Shown in pieces: positions 55,286 to 63,991 of a stretch of 64,000 nucleotides of DNA. The notes below the pieces were generated by a model. The model searched no databases and was not told where the DNA came from. It saw only the letters and a program-made list of their open reading frames with translations. The first letter of the stretch is position 1; each line of letters opens with the position of its first letter. The stretch is from positions 70,148 through 134,147 of the forward strand of contig JAIYCX010000013.1 of NCBI GenBank assembly GCA_027487795.1. The letters are read 5' to 3'. The DNA comes from Pseudomonadota bacterium. Lineage in GTDB: Bacteria; Bdellovibrionota_C; UBA2361; SZUA-149; DAOLCO01. A program made the translations under genes and the position numbers.

Positions 55286-56242
55286 ATGAAAAAAATTTTA
55301 TCGTTCTTATTTATTCTAATATTATCAAGTAGCCCTGTACTTGCTGATAATGATCCCTTCTCAAGTCCGACCGTAGTTTATGTTATCGCAAGCGGAAGTA
55401 ATTTAAATCATGTAAGAGAAGTGGTAGATAATACAGTTCGCCTCTCAGCTAAAGTTCCTATTAGAAGTTTTACTCTAGTACAAAAACTGAGTGAGATATC
55501 AGCAACTGCAACAGACGACAAAGAAAGCTCAATTAAATCTTACGACTCTGCAATTTCTCCGATAAAGCAACTAGGACTTGAAGAAACTAGTACAGACTCA
55601 AGTTTAACTACAGTTAAAGAACTAAGACTATCATACTCTCCTACTTGGATAGTAAAAGCTAATGGCAGAGAATATGTATACGAGGGCTACCAAGATATTT
55701 CTAAATTTTTTACTAGAGATGGAATATTTTTAAATAAAATAGAAGGTACTTCAGAAACTGAAAATCTCGGTAATATTGCACTTCATGAAAAAAGATCTAC
55801 AAGTATAAATTTCCCCCTAACATCAGAAAAACAAACTACTGAAAATTTAAATATCGGTATAATATTTAAACCTGGAGCAAACGACCCCTATCCAGATCTT
55901 GATGATAAAGTAGAAAACTTTATAGCCTTACCAAAATGCATCACAGCAAAAACAGAGCTTGATGAAGTCTTTCATGACACTCCCGGCAGTGAAAGTTTAG
56001 ACACTATCATATACGATCCTAGAATTATGAAAGAACAGAAATTAGCGTCAAGTCAAAAAGTTGCGACAATCCCTTGGGATCCCAACTACGACACAAGCGC
56101 CGGACATGAATCTGCCGATGCAAAACTTCAAGATCTTGCCAGAGTATTAAATCCAAGATGTTTACCTGCAAGATTTAGCTTTACCTATTCTGGCAGCAAA
56201 CGTTATCAAAAAATACAGTACGGCGACAAAGCGTGGGAGTAG
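55286..56242 (+). CDS. Exported protein, weakly thioredoxin/TrbC-like, downstream of the selenoprotein
   Basis: The ATG at 55286 gives a clean signal peptide (MKKILSFLFILILSSSPVLA); an upstream in-frame start would overlap the selenoprotein end. 318 residues. The N-terminal half (VVYVIASGSNLNHVREVVDN, VPIRSFTLVQKL, LRLSYSPTWIVKANGREYVY followed by EGYQDISKFF) has the strand-helix rhythm and a cis-Pro-like SPTW of thioredoxin-fold proteins, in particular F-type conjugation TrbC. There is no CxxC, and only two Cys are present (LPKCITA, NPRCLPA). Starts 16 nt after the selenoprotein stop, so almost certainly the same operon; a partner or redox target of the selenoprotein is plausible. The fold call is tentative. 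Confidence 0.7.
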   Translation: MKKILSFLFILILSSSPVLADNDPFSSPTVVYVIASGSNLNHVREVVDNTVRLSAKVPIRSFTLVQKLSEISATATDDKESSIKSYDSAISPIKQLGLEETSTDSSLTTVKELRLSYSPTWIVKANGREYVYEGYQDISKFFTRDGIFLNKIEGTSETENLGNIALHEKRSTSINFPLTSEKQTTENLNIGIIFKPGANDPYPDLDDKVENFIALPKCITAKTELDEVFHDTPGSESLDTIIYDPRIMKEQKLASSQKVATIPWDPNYDTSAGHESADAKLQDLARVLNPRCLPARFSFTYSGSKRYQKIQYGDKAWE

Positions 56243-56703
56243 CATTAAAAAAGCGCGCAATTATTAAGTCATGGATACTACGCTATGCTCCTTCTGAAAT
56301 ATTTGGCACCATCACCGCGATCCTAGGTGTTCTACTAGCTGGATTTTTATTTGGAGAAGATAATAAAATCTTAACTGCCTACTTCGGAACAATGGGTGAG
56401 AATGTTGGTTTTTATTCATTAATTATTTTAAAAGAATACAAAGAAGTAAGACTTAGAAATCCAAACGCGCCTATCTTTTCAAATATCTGGAAAACAATCA
56501 TCGGAATCATCTTCGAATTCGGCCCCGCCGAAGCCCTTGATAGCCTAGCACTCCGACCCTTTTTTATGTTTCTAGGATTATCTTATTTTGGAAACGTGAG
56601 CGTTGGTACGATCGTAGGAAAGATCTGTGCAGATGTGACTTTTTACATTCCAACTATATTTTTGTTTGAGGTAAAGAAGAGGATCGTTAAAAAAATCTCC
56701 TAA
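56233..56703 (+). CDS. Small integral membrane protein, third gene of selenoprotein operon
   Basis: 156 residues from a GTG start that overlaps the preceding stop by 10 nt, so translationally coupled. Four or so hydrophobic segments (GTITAILGVLLAGFLFG, NVGFYSLIILKEY, PFFMFLGLSYFGNVSVGTIV, ADVTFYIPTIFLFEV), with RYAPSE and FGPAEALD motifs between them. No family recognised with confidence. Could anchor or transport for the two exported proteins upstream; this is inference from position only. Ends just before a hairpin terminator. Confidence 0.72.
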   Translation: MGVALKKRAIIKSWILRYAPSEIFGTITAILGVLLAGFLFGEDNKILTAYFGTMGENVGFYSLIILKEYKEVRLRNPNAPIFSNIWKTIIGIIFEFGPAEALDSLALRPFFMFLGLSYFGNVSVGTIVGKICADVTFYIPTIFLFEVKKRIVKKIS

Positions 56704-56704
56704 C

Positions 56705-56762
56705 CTCCTATCCTTCCTGTTTTTTATTAAAAGAAATGACAGGAAGCGTAGGAAGATAGGAG
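56705..56762 (+). terminator. Hairpin terminator after the selenoprotein operon
   Basis: CTCCTATCCTTCCTGT pairs with ACAGGAAG...GATAGGAG (an eight-base insertion in the right arm). A close copy lies at 57659-57719 in the neighbouring cassette, where the arms are more nearly perfect. Confidence 0.65.
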
Positions 56763-56773
56763 AGTTTTAAAAC

Positions 56774-56807
56774 GGAGGTGTGTTTGGGACAACCAAAAAC
56801 AACCTCC
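56774..56807 (-). terminator. Terminator of the 56842 gene (cassette copy A)
   Basis: GGAGGT/ACCTCC outer stem with TGTTTTTGG/CCCAAACA inner pairing; on the minus strand followed by GTTTTAAAA. Nearly identical to the hairpin at 57741-57774. Confidence 0.75.
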
Positions 56808-56841
56808 AGTTTTAAATTTTCATTATTTGAAATAAACTCTG

Positions 56842-57489
56842 TTAAAATTCTTCATCTTCTTCATCTGGCAAGGCTACAAGTACAGCACCTGTTCCACAGT
56901 TAATAAAGGTCTCAACATGTTCTGCATTCAAATCAGCAGCAACCGACTCGAGATCTAGAAACATTCCAAAATATGACCGATGATAGACTATTTCTCGTAG
57001 TCTAAAAAAGATTTCATACTGTCGAGGACTTAGATCAACGAACGGGGCAACCATTTTCTCTAGCTCCTTGTTTAGTTCCCCAAGCAGCTCTAAATCTTTT
57101 GAGAATACAAGCGGCGAGATAGCTTTTTGAATCGCCAAAAAATATTCTGTAGAATCTTCTGCCAAATCTTCTGACGAATCTCTAGATTCAAGCTTACTCA
57201 AGTAAAAATCTTGTACTAAGGTACCAATCGATATATCAAGAAGAGCTAATGCTCTAGTTACTCGGTCAAAATCTTCGGTCACCTCTTTATTATTCCGTAC
57301 CACGTTCAAATAGAAGCTTTTCGTATAAATCCAGCTCCTATCTTCCCCATCTTCGTAAAGCTCGCCTGCGTAGCCTGGTATTACTTCTTTCAAATCATCT
57401 AAAAAGCCATCCAAGGAATCACCCAATTCACTTAGATCATCATCACCGTTTACTTTAATAGAAAAAAGATAATCAAACTTTGTCATCAT
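56842..57489 (-). CDS. Hypothetical protein, tandem paralog A
   Basis: The ATG at 57489 follows AAAGGA at five bases; upstream in-frame starts lie in the conserved leader. 215 residues, acidic and helical, with no signal peptide. FDYLFSIKV, LGDSLDGFLDDLKEVIPGYA, YTKSFYLNVVRNN and FDRVTRALALL align with the product of the next gene (57802). The C-terminal half diverges and ends in an acidic DEEDEEF. No family recognised. Sits in a cassette with conserved 5' leader hairpin and 3' terminators shared with its paralog. Confidence 0.75.
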   Translation of the reverse strand: MMTKFDYLFSIKVNGDDDLSELGDSLDGFLDDLKEVIPGYAGELYEDGEDRSWIYTKSFYLNVVRNNKEVTEDFDRVTRALALLDISIGTLVQDFYLSKLESRDSSEDLAEDSTEYFLAIQKAISPLVFSKDLELLGELNKELEKMVAPFVDLSPRQYEIFFRLREIVYHRSYFGMFLDLESVAADLNAEHVETFINCGTGAVLVALPDEEDEEF

Positions 57490-57526
57490 CAAAATCCTTT
57501 CAGAAAAACCAGAAACAAAACACACC

Positions 57527-57580
57527 ACCGATTTCAGAACCTAAAAAAGACTAAGCAAAAAATATAGCTCTAAAATCGGT
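57527..57580 (-). promoter_or_regulatory. Conserved 5' leader hairpin, cassette A
   Basis: ACCGATTTTAGAG and TTCTGAAATCGGT (minus strand) form a stem of about 12 bp with one wobble, followed by GGTGTGTTTTGTTT and the Shine-Dalgarno sequence. The same leader occurs before the paralog (58480-58520), with a shorter loop. Confidence 0.6.
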
Positions 57581-57658
57581 AGTTTAAAAAACTTCTACAC
57601 AGATTGGAATGTGATTGAATAGTATTAACAAAGGTATCTTTAGTCAATAAATACTCCT

Positions 57659-57719
57659 CCTAACCTCCTATCCTTCCTGTCGTTATATTTTAAAAAACAG
57701 GAAGGATTAGGAGGTTAGG
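57659..57719. terminator. Large hairpin in cassette copy B
   Basis: CCTAACCTCCTATCCTTCCT pairs with AGGAAGGATTAGGAGGTTAGG almost perfectly (about 20 bp) around an A/T loop. Equivalent to the hairpin at 56705-56762. It lies between the two paralogous genes, upstream of the leader of copy A. Confidence 0.65.
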
Positions 57720-57740
57720 AGAGATAGAGAAATAAAAAAC

Positions 57741-57774
57741 GGAGGTGTGTTTGGGACAACCAAAAACAACCTCC
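57741..57774 (-). terminator. Terminator of the 57802 gene (cassette copy B)
   Basis: Same hairpin as at 56774-56807, with ACGGAGGTGTGTTTGGGACA and CCTCCAGTTTTAAA shared, placed 28 nt after the gene end on the minus strand. Confidence 0.75.
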
Positions 57775-57801
57775 AGTTTTAAAATCAAATCTTGCTAGTA
57801 G

Positions 57802-58434
57802 CTATGAATTCATTTTTTTCCAAATTGTTAACTCGAGAGAATCCCGTACCTCAGCGTCCAATACCCTCGGAGCAGCTTGAGCTAATGCCTGATCGTAACA
57901 CCGACGAAATTCAAAAACGCACTGTTCATTCAAGTCGAGTCGATCAATTGTTGCAAAGATTATCGATGCGCTAGCTTCTTGCTGATACTTACATAGCATA
58001 ACTACCAATGCATGGTAAAAATACATTTGAGTACTTGTAAGTTCCACAAGAGGAGCGAGCATCGAAGCCACGCCAAGCGTATCTTCCTTGATTTCAGCCT
58101 CCAAATTATCTTTCAAACTTTTCGGACCAGAAACAACTCGATCTAAAAAAGCTACTTTCTCTTCTTCTTCTAACGCCGGAACAGTAAGAGCTAGCGCTCT
58201 AGCTGCTTGGCTAAAGTCGTAGTAACTTCCGTTTTTACTTTGGACAACAATCAAAAAGAAAGATTTGATAAACTTCCAAGTGTCTTCATCTTTCGGAAGT
58301 CTCGGTACTGCTGTTATCAGATCATCATAAAAATTGTCCAATGAACTACTAAGCGTTTCCAAGCTCTTGTGCTTAACCGTAAAAAAATACGCAAAACTTC
58401 TACGCTGATGAGCCGCGGATGTTCGGATTGTCAT
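57802..58434 (-). CDS. Hypothetical protein, tandem paralog B
   Basis: The ATG at 58434 follows GAAGGGAG at seven bases and is chosen over an upstream start inside the leader. 210 residues, mostly helical, no signal peptide. FAYFFTVKH, LSSSLDNFYDDLITAVP, WKFIKSFFLIVVQ and FSQAARALAL match the 56842 product position by position, so the genes are tandem duplicates with diverged C-termini. Function unknown; the strong Shine-Dalgarno sequence and private terminator suggest an abundant product. Confidence 0.75.
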   Translation of the reverse strand: MTIRTSAAHQRRSFAYFFTVKHKSLETLSSSLDNFYDDLITAVPRLPKDEDTWKFIKSFFLIVVQSKNGSYYDFSQAARALALTVPALEEEEKVAFLDRVVSGPKSLKDNLEAEIKEDTLGVASMLAPLVELTSTQMYFYHALVVMLCKYQQEASASIIFATIDRLDLNEQCVFEFRRCYDQALAQAAPRVLDAEVRDSLELTIWKKMNS

Positions 58435-58479
58435 AACAAAACTCCCTTCAAAAACCCCATAAAAAAAACAAAACACACC

Positions 58480-58520
58480 ACCGATATCAGAACGCTAGAA
58501 AGCAAAGCTCTAAAATCGGT
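58480..58520 (-). promoter_or_regulatory. Conserved 5' leader hairpin, cassette B
   Basis: ACCGATTTTAGAGC and GTTCTGATATCGGT (minus strand) pair, followed by GGTGTGTTTTG as in cassette A. Conservation of both sides of the stem in a duplicated non-coding leader suggests a regulatory RNA structure or shared transcription signal. Confidence 0.6.
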
Positions 58521-58934
58521 AGCTAAATACTCTTCTGCCCAGATGAAGAATTAAGTAATGTGTGATGTAAATTTAGATTGAGTTTTTTTAGATCAATTTA
58601 TACTTAGAATCATATGCAAAACAAAAATACAGAAAATGTATTTAGTTACAGAAAATATGACTTAAACTAAGAATAAAAAAGCTAAGGTTGTATAAAGATC
58701 AATTATATAGATGTAGTGAAAAAGATGTTTGGTGAATAAACTACCAAATAAAAACAAGAAAAAACGATTTTTAAATTATGATTTAAATAAAAGATAAGCT
58801 ATCTGCCATCGAATTCACCATATATAAACTTGTTATACATAGAAAACTCAATAAAGACTTACTATCACAGCATCTACTCAGATTCGAATGTTTTTAAATT
58901 ATAGTCAGTCTTATATTTTTAGTCAAGCGGCTAA
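58521..58934. other. AT-rich intergenic region
   Basis: 414 nt upstream of the cassette B leader and downstream of the histidine kinase gene. No coding potential, RNA gene or repeat recognised. The cassette B promoter should be at its left end. Confidence 0.5.
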
Positions 58935-60107
58935 TTAATTAAGTGGCAAAGTTACCACAACTAAAAGCCCCACTCCATCATCCGGCCTTTCAAATTTAAT
59001 ACTGCCCGAATGATATTTTATATAGTGGTTTGCAATACTTACCCCGAGTCCGCATCCTTGCTGCTCATGTAAATCCCTTTTAATTTGAAAAAATCTCTGG
59101 TCATCCTCCATTAAAGATAAAGCCTCACCTTCAAGCCCTCGGCCATAATCTCTAATATAAATTTTTAGATCATTCTCCTCTCTTATAAAAGAAACACTTA
59201 TTTCTTTTCTTTCCTCTGTAGAAAATTTTAGAGCATTATCAATTAACCTCACTAAGGCATCTACTAGTTGCTGCATGAAAGGATTAAAACTTTGCTTTTT
59301 AAGTTCCTCTTCGCAGGATAAAGAAATCATAAAGTCAGTATAGATTTCTCCAAATTTTTCTTTTATAACTTCAGAAATAGCTTCGACTATTTCTCCGACC
59401 TTTGTAGGAGATCGAAATTTTTCAAATCCAATTTTTGCCTCTCCTATATCTATCTGCTGAAGTACTATAAAATCTTCAACTAACCTTTCAAGCCGTTGAC
59501 CGCCTCGAAGTATAGAAACTAAAAGATTTTTTACTTGTGAATCTTGAAGCGAATCAAACTCTTCTAATAAAAGCTCAGATCCTGTAGTTATCGCTACAAG
59601 TGGTGTTCTAAACTCATGAGAAAGTGTATGAACAACGCGCTTTTTAAAAGCTCCAATTACTTGATCTTTATTATTTTCTACGGATTTTAATTTAATAATC
59701 TGTCCTTTTACAGCAGATACTAATTCTTGAATATCAAATGGTTTTTGAATAAAATATGCACCACCAGCAGAAAGAGATGACTGAAGAGTATCAGCACTAT
59801 TATCACCTGATATAAAAATAAATGGAATTTGCGACCAAACTGGATTAGTTCTAAACTCAGAAAATAAATCTAATCCAGATTTTCCTGGTAGCCAAACATC
59901 TGCGAGTATTAAATCTGGTGTGCGTTCTGATAATTTAAGAATTGCTGATTTAGCATTTGTTGCACATATAACATTAAAACCTGCAAGACTTAATTGAGCC
60001 GAAATAGATTCAGAAACTGCAATATCATCTTCTATTAATAGAATCTCTGGCAAAGCTTCATTGCTGCTCAGATCATCTTCAGTATGTACATCTTTAGAGT
60101 TTAACAT
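58935..60107 (-). CDS. Receiver-histidine kinase hybrid
   Basis: 390 residues from the ATG at 60107, with AAGGAAG upstream. N-terminal receiver: LLIEDDIAVSES acidic pair, phosphoacceptor in LILADVWLPGKSG, KPFD lysine. A short helix leads to a HisKA domain with the phosphorylatable His in HTLSHEFRTPLVAI. The HATPase domain has the N box VDALVRLIDNALKFS, DYGRGLEG and GCGLGVSIANHY. The receiver-first order without a sensor domain suggests a relay intermediate or a kinase controlled by another kinase's phosphate. Soluble. No clear partner adjoins. Confidence 0.93.
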   Translation of the reverse strand: MLNSKDVHTEDDLSSNEALPEILLIEDDIAVSESISAQLSLAGFNVICATNAKSAILKLSERTPDLILADVWLPGKSGLDLFSEFRTNPVWSQIPFIFISGDNSADTLQSSLSAGGAYFIQKPFDIQELVSAVKGQIIKLKSVENNKDQVIGAFKKRVVHTLSHEFRTPLVAITTGSELLLEEFDSLQDSQVKNLLVSILRGGQRLERLVEDFIVLQQIDIGEAKIGFEKFRSPTKVGEIVEAISEVIKEKFGEIYTDFMISLSCEEELKKQSFNPFMQQLVDALVRLIDNALKFSTEERKEISVSFIREENDLKIYIRDYGRGLEGEALSLMEDDQRFFQIKRDLHEQQGCGLGVSIANHYIKYHSGSIKFERPDDGVGLLVVVTLPLN

Positions 60108-60371
60108 CAAACTACTTCCTTACTGCTAAAACTTCCTTGGCTAAATAATCGACGATTAATGCCTATTAAGTAACCTTAAGTAATGTAATCGGAGATAAAG
60201 CTAAAATTCTAAAGTACAAAATTACTCGGATATAAGCTAAGAAACTATCATTAACAAAAACAGTAAATTCAGCATGTTAGCCTATATCTTTAAACATTGT
60301 ATTAAGTTTACCACTCAATAATTTTCCGCTATACCCCGCGCTATATAATTTAAATTTTCAAGTTAAATAAC

Positions 60372-61295
60372 ATGGCAAAAATAGCAGCACTTTTTCCAGG
60401 ACAAGGATCTCAATCAGTAGGCATGGGCCAAGACTGGTTTAACAAAAGTAATGAGGCAAAAAAAATCTTTGCTCTCGCAGATGAAGTATTAAATTTCCCT
60501 CTATCAAAGCTTTGTTTTGAAGGACCGATAGAAGAACTTACTCTCACTGCTAATACTCAGCCAGCTCTTCTTACAGTATCTTATATTTCTTTTATGCTAA
60601 GCGATATCTCAGTTGATGTTGCAGCAGGTCATAGTTTAGGTGAATTCTCTGCTCTTGTTGCAGCAGGTGTTCTTAGCTTTGAAGATGCACTTGTGTTAGT
60701 GAGAAAGAGAGGTCAGTACATGCAAAGCGCGGTGCCTGCTGGTACTGGCTCCATGATAGCAGTAATGGGAAGCAGCGAAGATGATATTAGATCCTTAATA
60801 TCTGAAATAAATACAGGTGTAGTCGAAATAGCTAACCTAAATTGCCCAGGTCAAACAGTTCTTGCAGGGGAAAAAGAAGCTGTTCAAAAATTCTCAGAAG
60901 CGCTTTCTGCTAAAGGTGGTAAGTCAATTTTATTAAATGTTAGCGCTCCGTTTCATTGCAGCATGATGAAGCCAGTTGAAGACTTACTTAGCCCTGATCT
61001 AGATAAGACTACATTCAACGACCCTAAATTCCCAGTGTATGCAAATTATACTGCTTCAAAAATCAGCACAGGACTGGCAGCAAGAGAATTACTAAAAAAA
61101 CAAATTTGCGGCACTGTTAGATGGACGGAACAAGTAGAAAACTTAGTTAAAGAAAATGACATTACTAAAGTGTTAGAATTTGGGCCTGGTGGCGTCTTAA
61201 GCAAGTTAGTAAAAAGAATTAACTCTGGCTTAGAGAGGCTAGAAGTTTTTGATTGTACAAGTCTAGAAACAACAAAGAACAAATTAGAAAAATAA
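60372..61295 (+). CDS. fabD: Malonyl-CoA:ACP transacylase
   Basis: Loads malonyl units on acyl carrier protein for fatty-acid synthesis. 307 residues: ALFPGQGSQSVGMG, the active-site serine in AAGHSLGEFSALVAAG, QSAVPAGTGSMIAVMG, NCPGQTVLAG and the catalytic-type His in VSAPFHCSMMKP. Isolated from other fab genes; the aminotransferase gene starts 8 nt after its stop. Confidence 0.97.
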   Translation: MAKIAALFPGQGSQSVGMGQDWFNKSNEAKKIFALADEVLNFPLSKLCFEGPIEELTLTANTQPALLTVSYISFMLSDISVDVAAGHSLGEFSALVAAGVLSFEDALVLVRKRGQYMQSAVPAGTGSMIAVMGSSEDDIRSLISEINTGVVEIANLNCPGQTVLAGEKEAVQKFSEALSAKGGKSILLNVSAPFHCSMMKPVEDLLSPDLDKTTFNDPKFPVYANYTASKISTGLAARELLKKQICGTVRWTEQVENLVKENDITKVLEFGPGGVLSKLVKRINSGLERLEVFDCTSLETTKNKLEK

Positions 61296-61303
61296 AAATT
61301 AGA

Positions 61304-62596
61304 ATGAATACCAACCTAAATAAAGAAGAATTAAAAAAACTAAACTCACATTACGCTAGTGAACTTGAGGTTATAAAATCAAAAAAACTAAATCTAGACA
61401 TCACTAGAGGTAAACCTAGCGAAGAACAACTCACACTTGCAAACTCTATAGATGGTATCCTAGATGGAAACTATTTCACCGACAGCAAAGTAGACACAAG
61501 AAACTACGGTGGCCTAGACGGTCTTATTGAAGCAAAAAAGTTATTTGCTCCTTTGCTAGACGTATCAGAAGAAGAAATTCTAATTGGAGGAAATAGCAGT
61601 CTTACACTGATGTATCAGTACTTAGATTACTTTGTTAACCACTCTCTAAAAAATGAAAAAGGGGCGGAAGAAAGAAAAACTTTAAGTTTCATCTGTCCAG
61701 TACCTGGCTACGATAGACACTTTTCAATATGTGAATATCTAGGCATTAAAATGATTAATGTTCCTTTCTTAAACAACGCTGCTCCTGAAACTAGCGGCCC
61801 CGATATGGACCAAGTAGAAAAGCTCGTTAAAGAAGACCCTAGCATCTGCGGAATGTGGAATGTGCCAAAACATACAAACCCAGGCGGAGTAACTTACGGA
61901 GTAGAAACAGTTAAAAGATTAGCAAATCTTTCTAATCTAACTCAAAATAAAAACTTCAGAGTTATCTGGGATAATGCATATGCAGTTCATGACTTAGTGG
62001 AGAATGTAGAGCTAGAAAGTATTTATAATGAAGCAAAAAAATTAGGTACTACTGATTCTATTATTCAGTTTGCTTCAACTTCAAAAATAACTCATGCTGG
62101 TTCAGGTGTAGCTTTTGCCGGGATGAGTAAAGCAAACTTAAAGAATTTTTCACATTACCTATCTTTCCAAACCATAGGCCCAGATAAAGTAAATCAGTTA
62201 AGACATGTAAAATTTTTCAAGTCTTTAGACGGACTAAAAGCTCACATGCTAAAGCATCGTGAAATTCTAAAACCTAAGTTTGATGTAGTAGAATCTGCCT
62301 TAAGTAAGAATTTTTCAGATAACAAACTACTAAGTTGGACGACCCCTAAAGGTGGATATTTTGTTTCCGTTGATACCCTAGAAGGACTTGCATCCAGTGT
62401 AGTTTCCATGTGTAATTCTCTAGGGGTAAAGTTAACTCCAGCAGGATCTACCTATCCCTACGGTAAGGATCCTCAGGATACAAATATAAGAATAGCACCA
62501 AGCTTTCCAAAACTTGAAGATGTAGAGGCAGCAATTAATGTTTTCTGCTCTGTAGTAGGATTTTTATCTACTGAGAAATTACTGAAAAATCTTTAA
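61304..62596 (+). CDS. Class I PLP aminotransferase (aspartate aminotransferase 1C-like)
   Basis: The ATG at 61304 is chosen because an upstream ATG at 61253 lies inside fabD. 430 residues. LDITRGKPSEEQLTLAN at the N-terminus, DTRNYGGLDGL, CPVPGYDRHFSICEYLGI, WNVPKHTNPGGVTYG, WDNAYAVHDL and the PLP lysine in STSKITHAGSGVAF match the group usually annotated as aspartate or alanine-glyoxylate aminotransferase (subgroup 1C). RIAPSFP supplies the substrate Arg. Donor specificity is not certain. Tail overlaps the convergent 62579 gene by 18 nt. Confidence 0.92.
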   Translation: MNTNLNKEELKKLNSHYASELEVIKSKKLNLDITRGKPSEEQLTLANSIDGILDGNYFTDSKVDTRNYGGLDGLIEAKKLFAPLLDVSEEEILIGGNSSLTLMYQYLDYFVNHSLKNEKGAEERKTLSFICPVPGYDRHFSICEYLGIKMINVPFLNNAAPETSGPDMDQVEKLVKEDPSICGMWNVPKHTNPGGVTYGVETVKRLANLSNLTQNKNFRVIWDNAYAVHDLVENVELESIYNEAKKLGTTDSIIQFASTSKITHAGSGVAFAGMSKANLKNFSHYLSFQTIGPDKVNQLRHVKFFKSLDGLKAHMLKHREILKPKFDVVESALSKNFSDNKLLSWTTPKGGYFVSVDTLEGLASSVVSMCNSLGVKLTPAGSTYPYGKDPQDTNIRIAPSFPKLEDVEAAINVFCSVVGFLSTEKLLKNL

Positions 62597-63082
62597 TAAT
62601 CTTTTAAGAATTTGAGCTGAGTCATTATTTCTATCAGTAGCTTCACCTATTGGAGCTACTATCCAAGTTTCATTTTCAATCTTAGTAGACCCCGATGCAG
62701 TTCTTGCAGAATTAGCCTTAGGAGTTTCTCCGATAATCTGCGAAGCTGCTGGCTGATGACTTAATCCACCAAGTTTCTTTTCTGCCTCAGGTGCTTGATG
62801 ATTTATTAATCTCCAAAAAGCATATCTTCCGCAAGCTGATGAAAAAGTGCAGCTCACAGCAAAAGTCATAGTATGCAAATCTGAGATCACTTCGATATCA
62901 TAATCTCTTTCTAGCTCTAGTAGGAAATAATCATGAAGTACCTCTACCCATCTTCTCTTAGATCTCCAAGCAGACATCTCATCCTGATGTTTTCCAAATA
63001 AACAGACCCCATCGGCATCAAAAATGAGTCCTGGTTTAAATTTACTTAAATCTGCTGCTAATTCTGAATTTTCGCTTTTCAT
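62579..63082 (-). CDS. Hypothetical protein
   Basis: 167 residues, cytoplasmic-looking, with a first half of mixed alpha/beta character (KPGLIFDADGVCLFG, RRWVEVLHDYFLLELE, YDIEVISDLHTMTFAVSCTF, CGRYAFWRLINH) and a low-complexity second half rich in Ala, Ser and Glu. The FDADG start faintly recalls HAD or DUF-type Asp motifs, but there is no supporting second motif. No family recognised. 3' end overlaps the aminotransferase gene. Confidence 0.62.
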   Translation of the reverse strand: MKSENSELAADLSKFKPGLIFDADGVCLFGKHQDEMSAWRSKRRWVEVLHDYFLLELERDYDIEVISDLHTMTFAVSCTFSSACGRYAFWRLINHQAPEAEKKLGGLSHQPAASQIIGETPKANSARTASGSTKIENETWIVAPIGEATDRNNDSAQILKRLLKIFQ

Positions 63083-63280
63083 ATCTTTGTAGTTAGATGC
63101 TTAAACTTAGTGCTTATATTCCATTTAAAATCTCTAATAATTTGGCCTATTTTCGCTTTATATATACTTAGGCACTTACTATTAGATCCATATAAGGTTA
63201 TAAATCGGCAGCTTTTAAGAATTTCTAAATATAGATATAAAGGCGATCACTCAGTTTAAGTAAAAAGGTGCAAAATCAAC

Positions 63281-63991
63281 ATGATAGAAGAGCGAAGAAA
63301 CGAAGGGGAAGCAGAAACCCCACTAAATGCGACAGAAAGACTTGAAGTCACCTCTGGTTTAATAATATGCATGGATGAGTTCATGCTCACCAATTTGGAC
63401 TTTATTGAAGCCCTACCAAAGGACTTTCAACCAAATGATAGAAACTTCCTACAAGCTGTAGACGATGCAACGGCTGACTTCGGAGGAGTCTTCTTTCATC
63501 TCCCACCAGGAATACTAACAGTATTTAGAGATCCTTACCAAAGATGCTTAGCAGTATTTCCAGAGTTTCATGCGAAGTCTATCAGCTCAGATAGCCTAAG
63601 AGCAGAAGAAGAAACTTACGAAGACGTAGGTCATGTAATAGTAGACACTAGAAGAATTGGAATAGCAGACATATCGCTTTGTTATAAAGCAAGATTAATT
63701 CAAGAATGCAGAGAAGCTAGAAAGTTAGGAGACAGTAAGTCCTCTAGAGATTTACTTAGAAACGCTGGCGCTTCTGTAAGATACGGATTTGATAAACGTC
63801 CAGGCGAAACTCTTGATGTGAAATTTGATAAATCAAAAGACACTCTAGTAATTTTTGGAAGACAAAATAACTTTGATAGATTCGAAGATGCTCCAGATGG
63901 AAATAGAGCAGATGAAAATAATGCCCCGAATGATAACAATTACGATGATGCAGACACTTCAGAAATAAATGAAGAATCTATATCTAATTGA
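63281..63991 (+). CDS. Hypothetical acidic protein
   Basis: 236 residues, strongly acidic, no signal peptide. A folded-looking part at about 20-200 (LEVTSGLIICMDEFMLTNLD, FGGVFFHLPPGILTVFRDP, GHVIVDTRRIGIADISLCYK, TLVIFGRQNNFDRF) is followed by an Asp/Asn-rich tail (DENNAPNDNNYDDAD). The core pattern 'MDEFMLTNLDF...GIADISLCY' looks like a small regulatory beta domain, but I cannot name it. Start chosen for AAAAAGGTG upstream. Stops 9 nt before the window end. Confidence 0.65.
   Translation: MIEERRNEGEAETPLNATERLEVTSGLIICMDEFMLTNLDFIEALPKDFQPNDRNFLQAVDDATADFGGVFFHLPPGILTVFRDPYQRCLAVFPEFHAKSISSDSLRAEEETYEDVGHVIVDTRRIGIADISLCYKARLIQECREARKLGDSKSSRDLLRNAGASVRYGFDKRPGETLDVKFDKSKDTLVIFGRQNNFDRFEDAPDGNRADENNAPNDNNYDDADTSEINEESISN

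Noticed and set aside
51739..56703. Conjugative (F-type T4SS) gene cluster
   Set aside because: Only a vague TrbC-like pattern in one protein was seen; no TraU, TraW, relaxase or coupling-protein motifs are recognisable.
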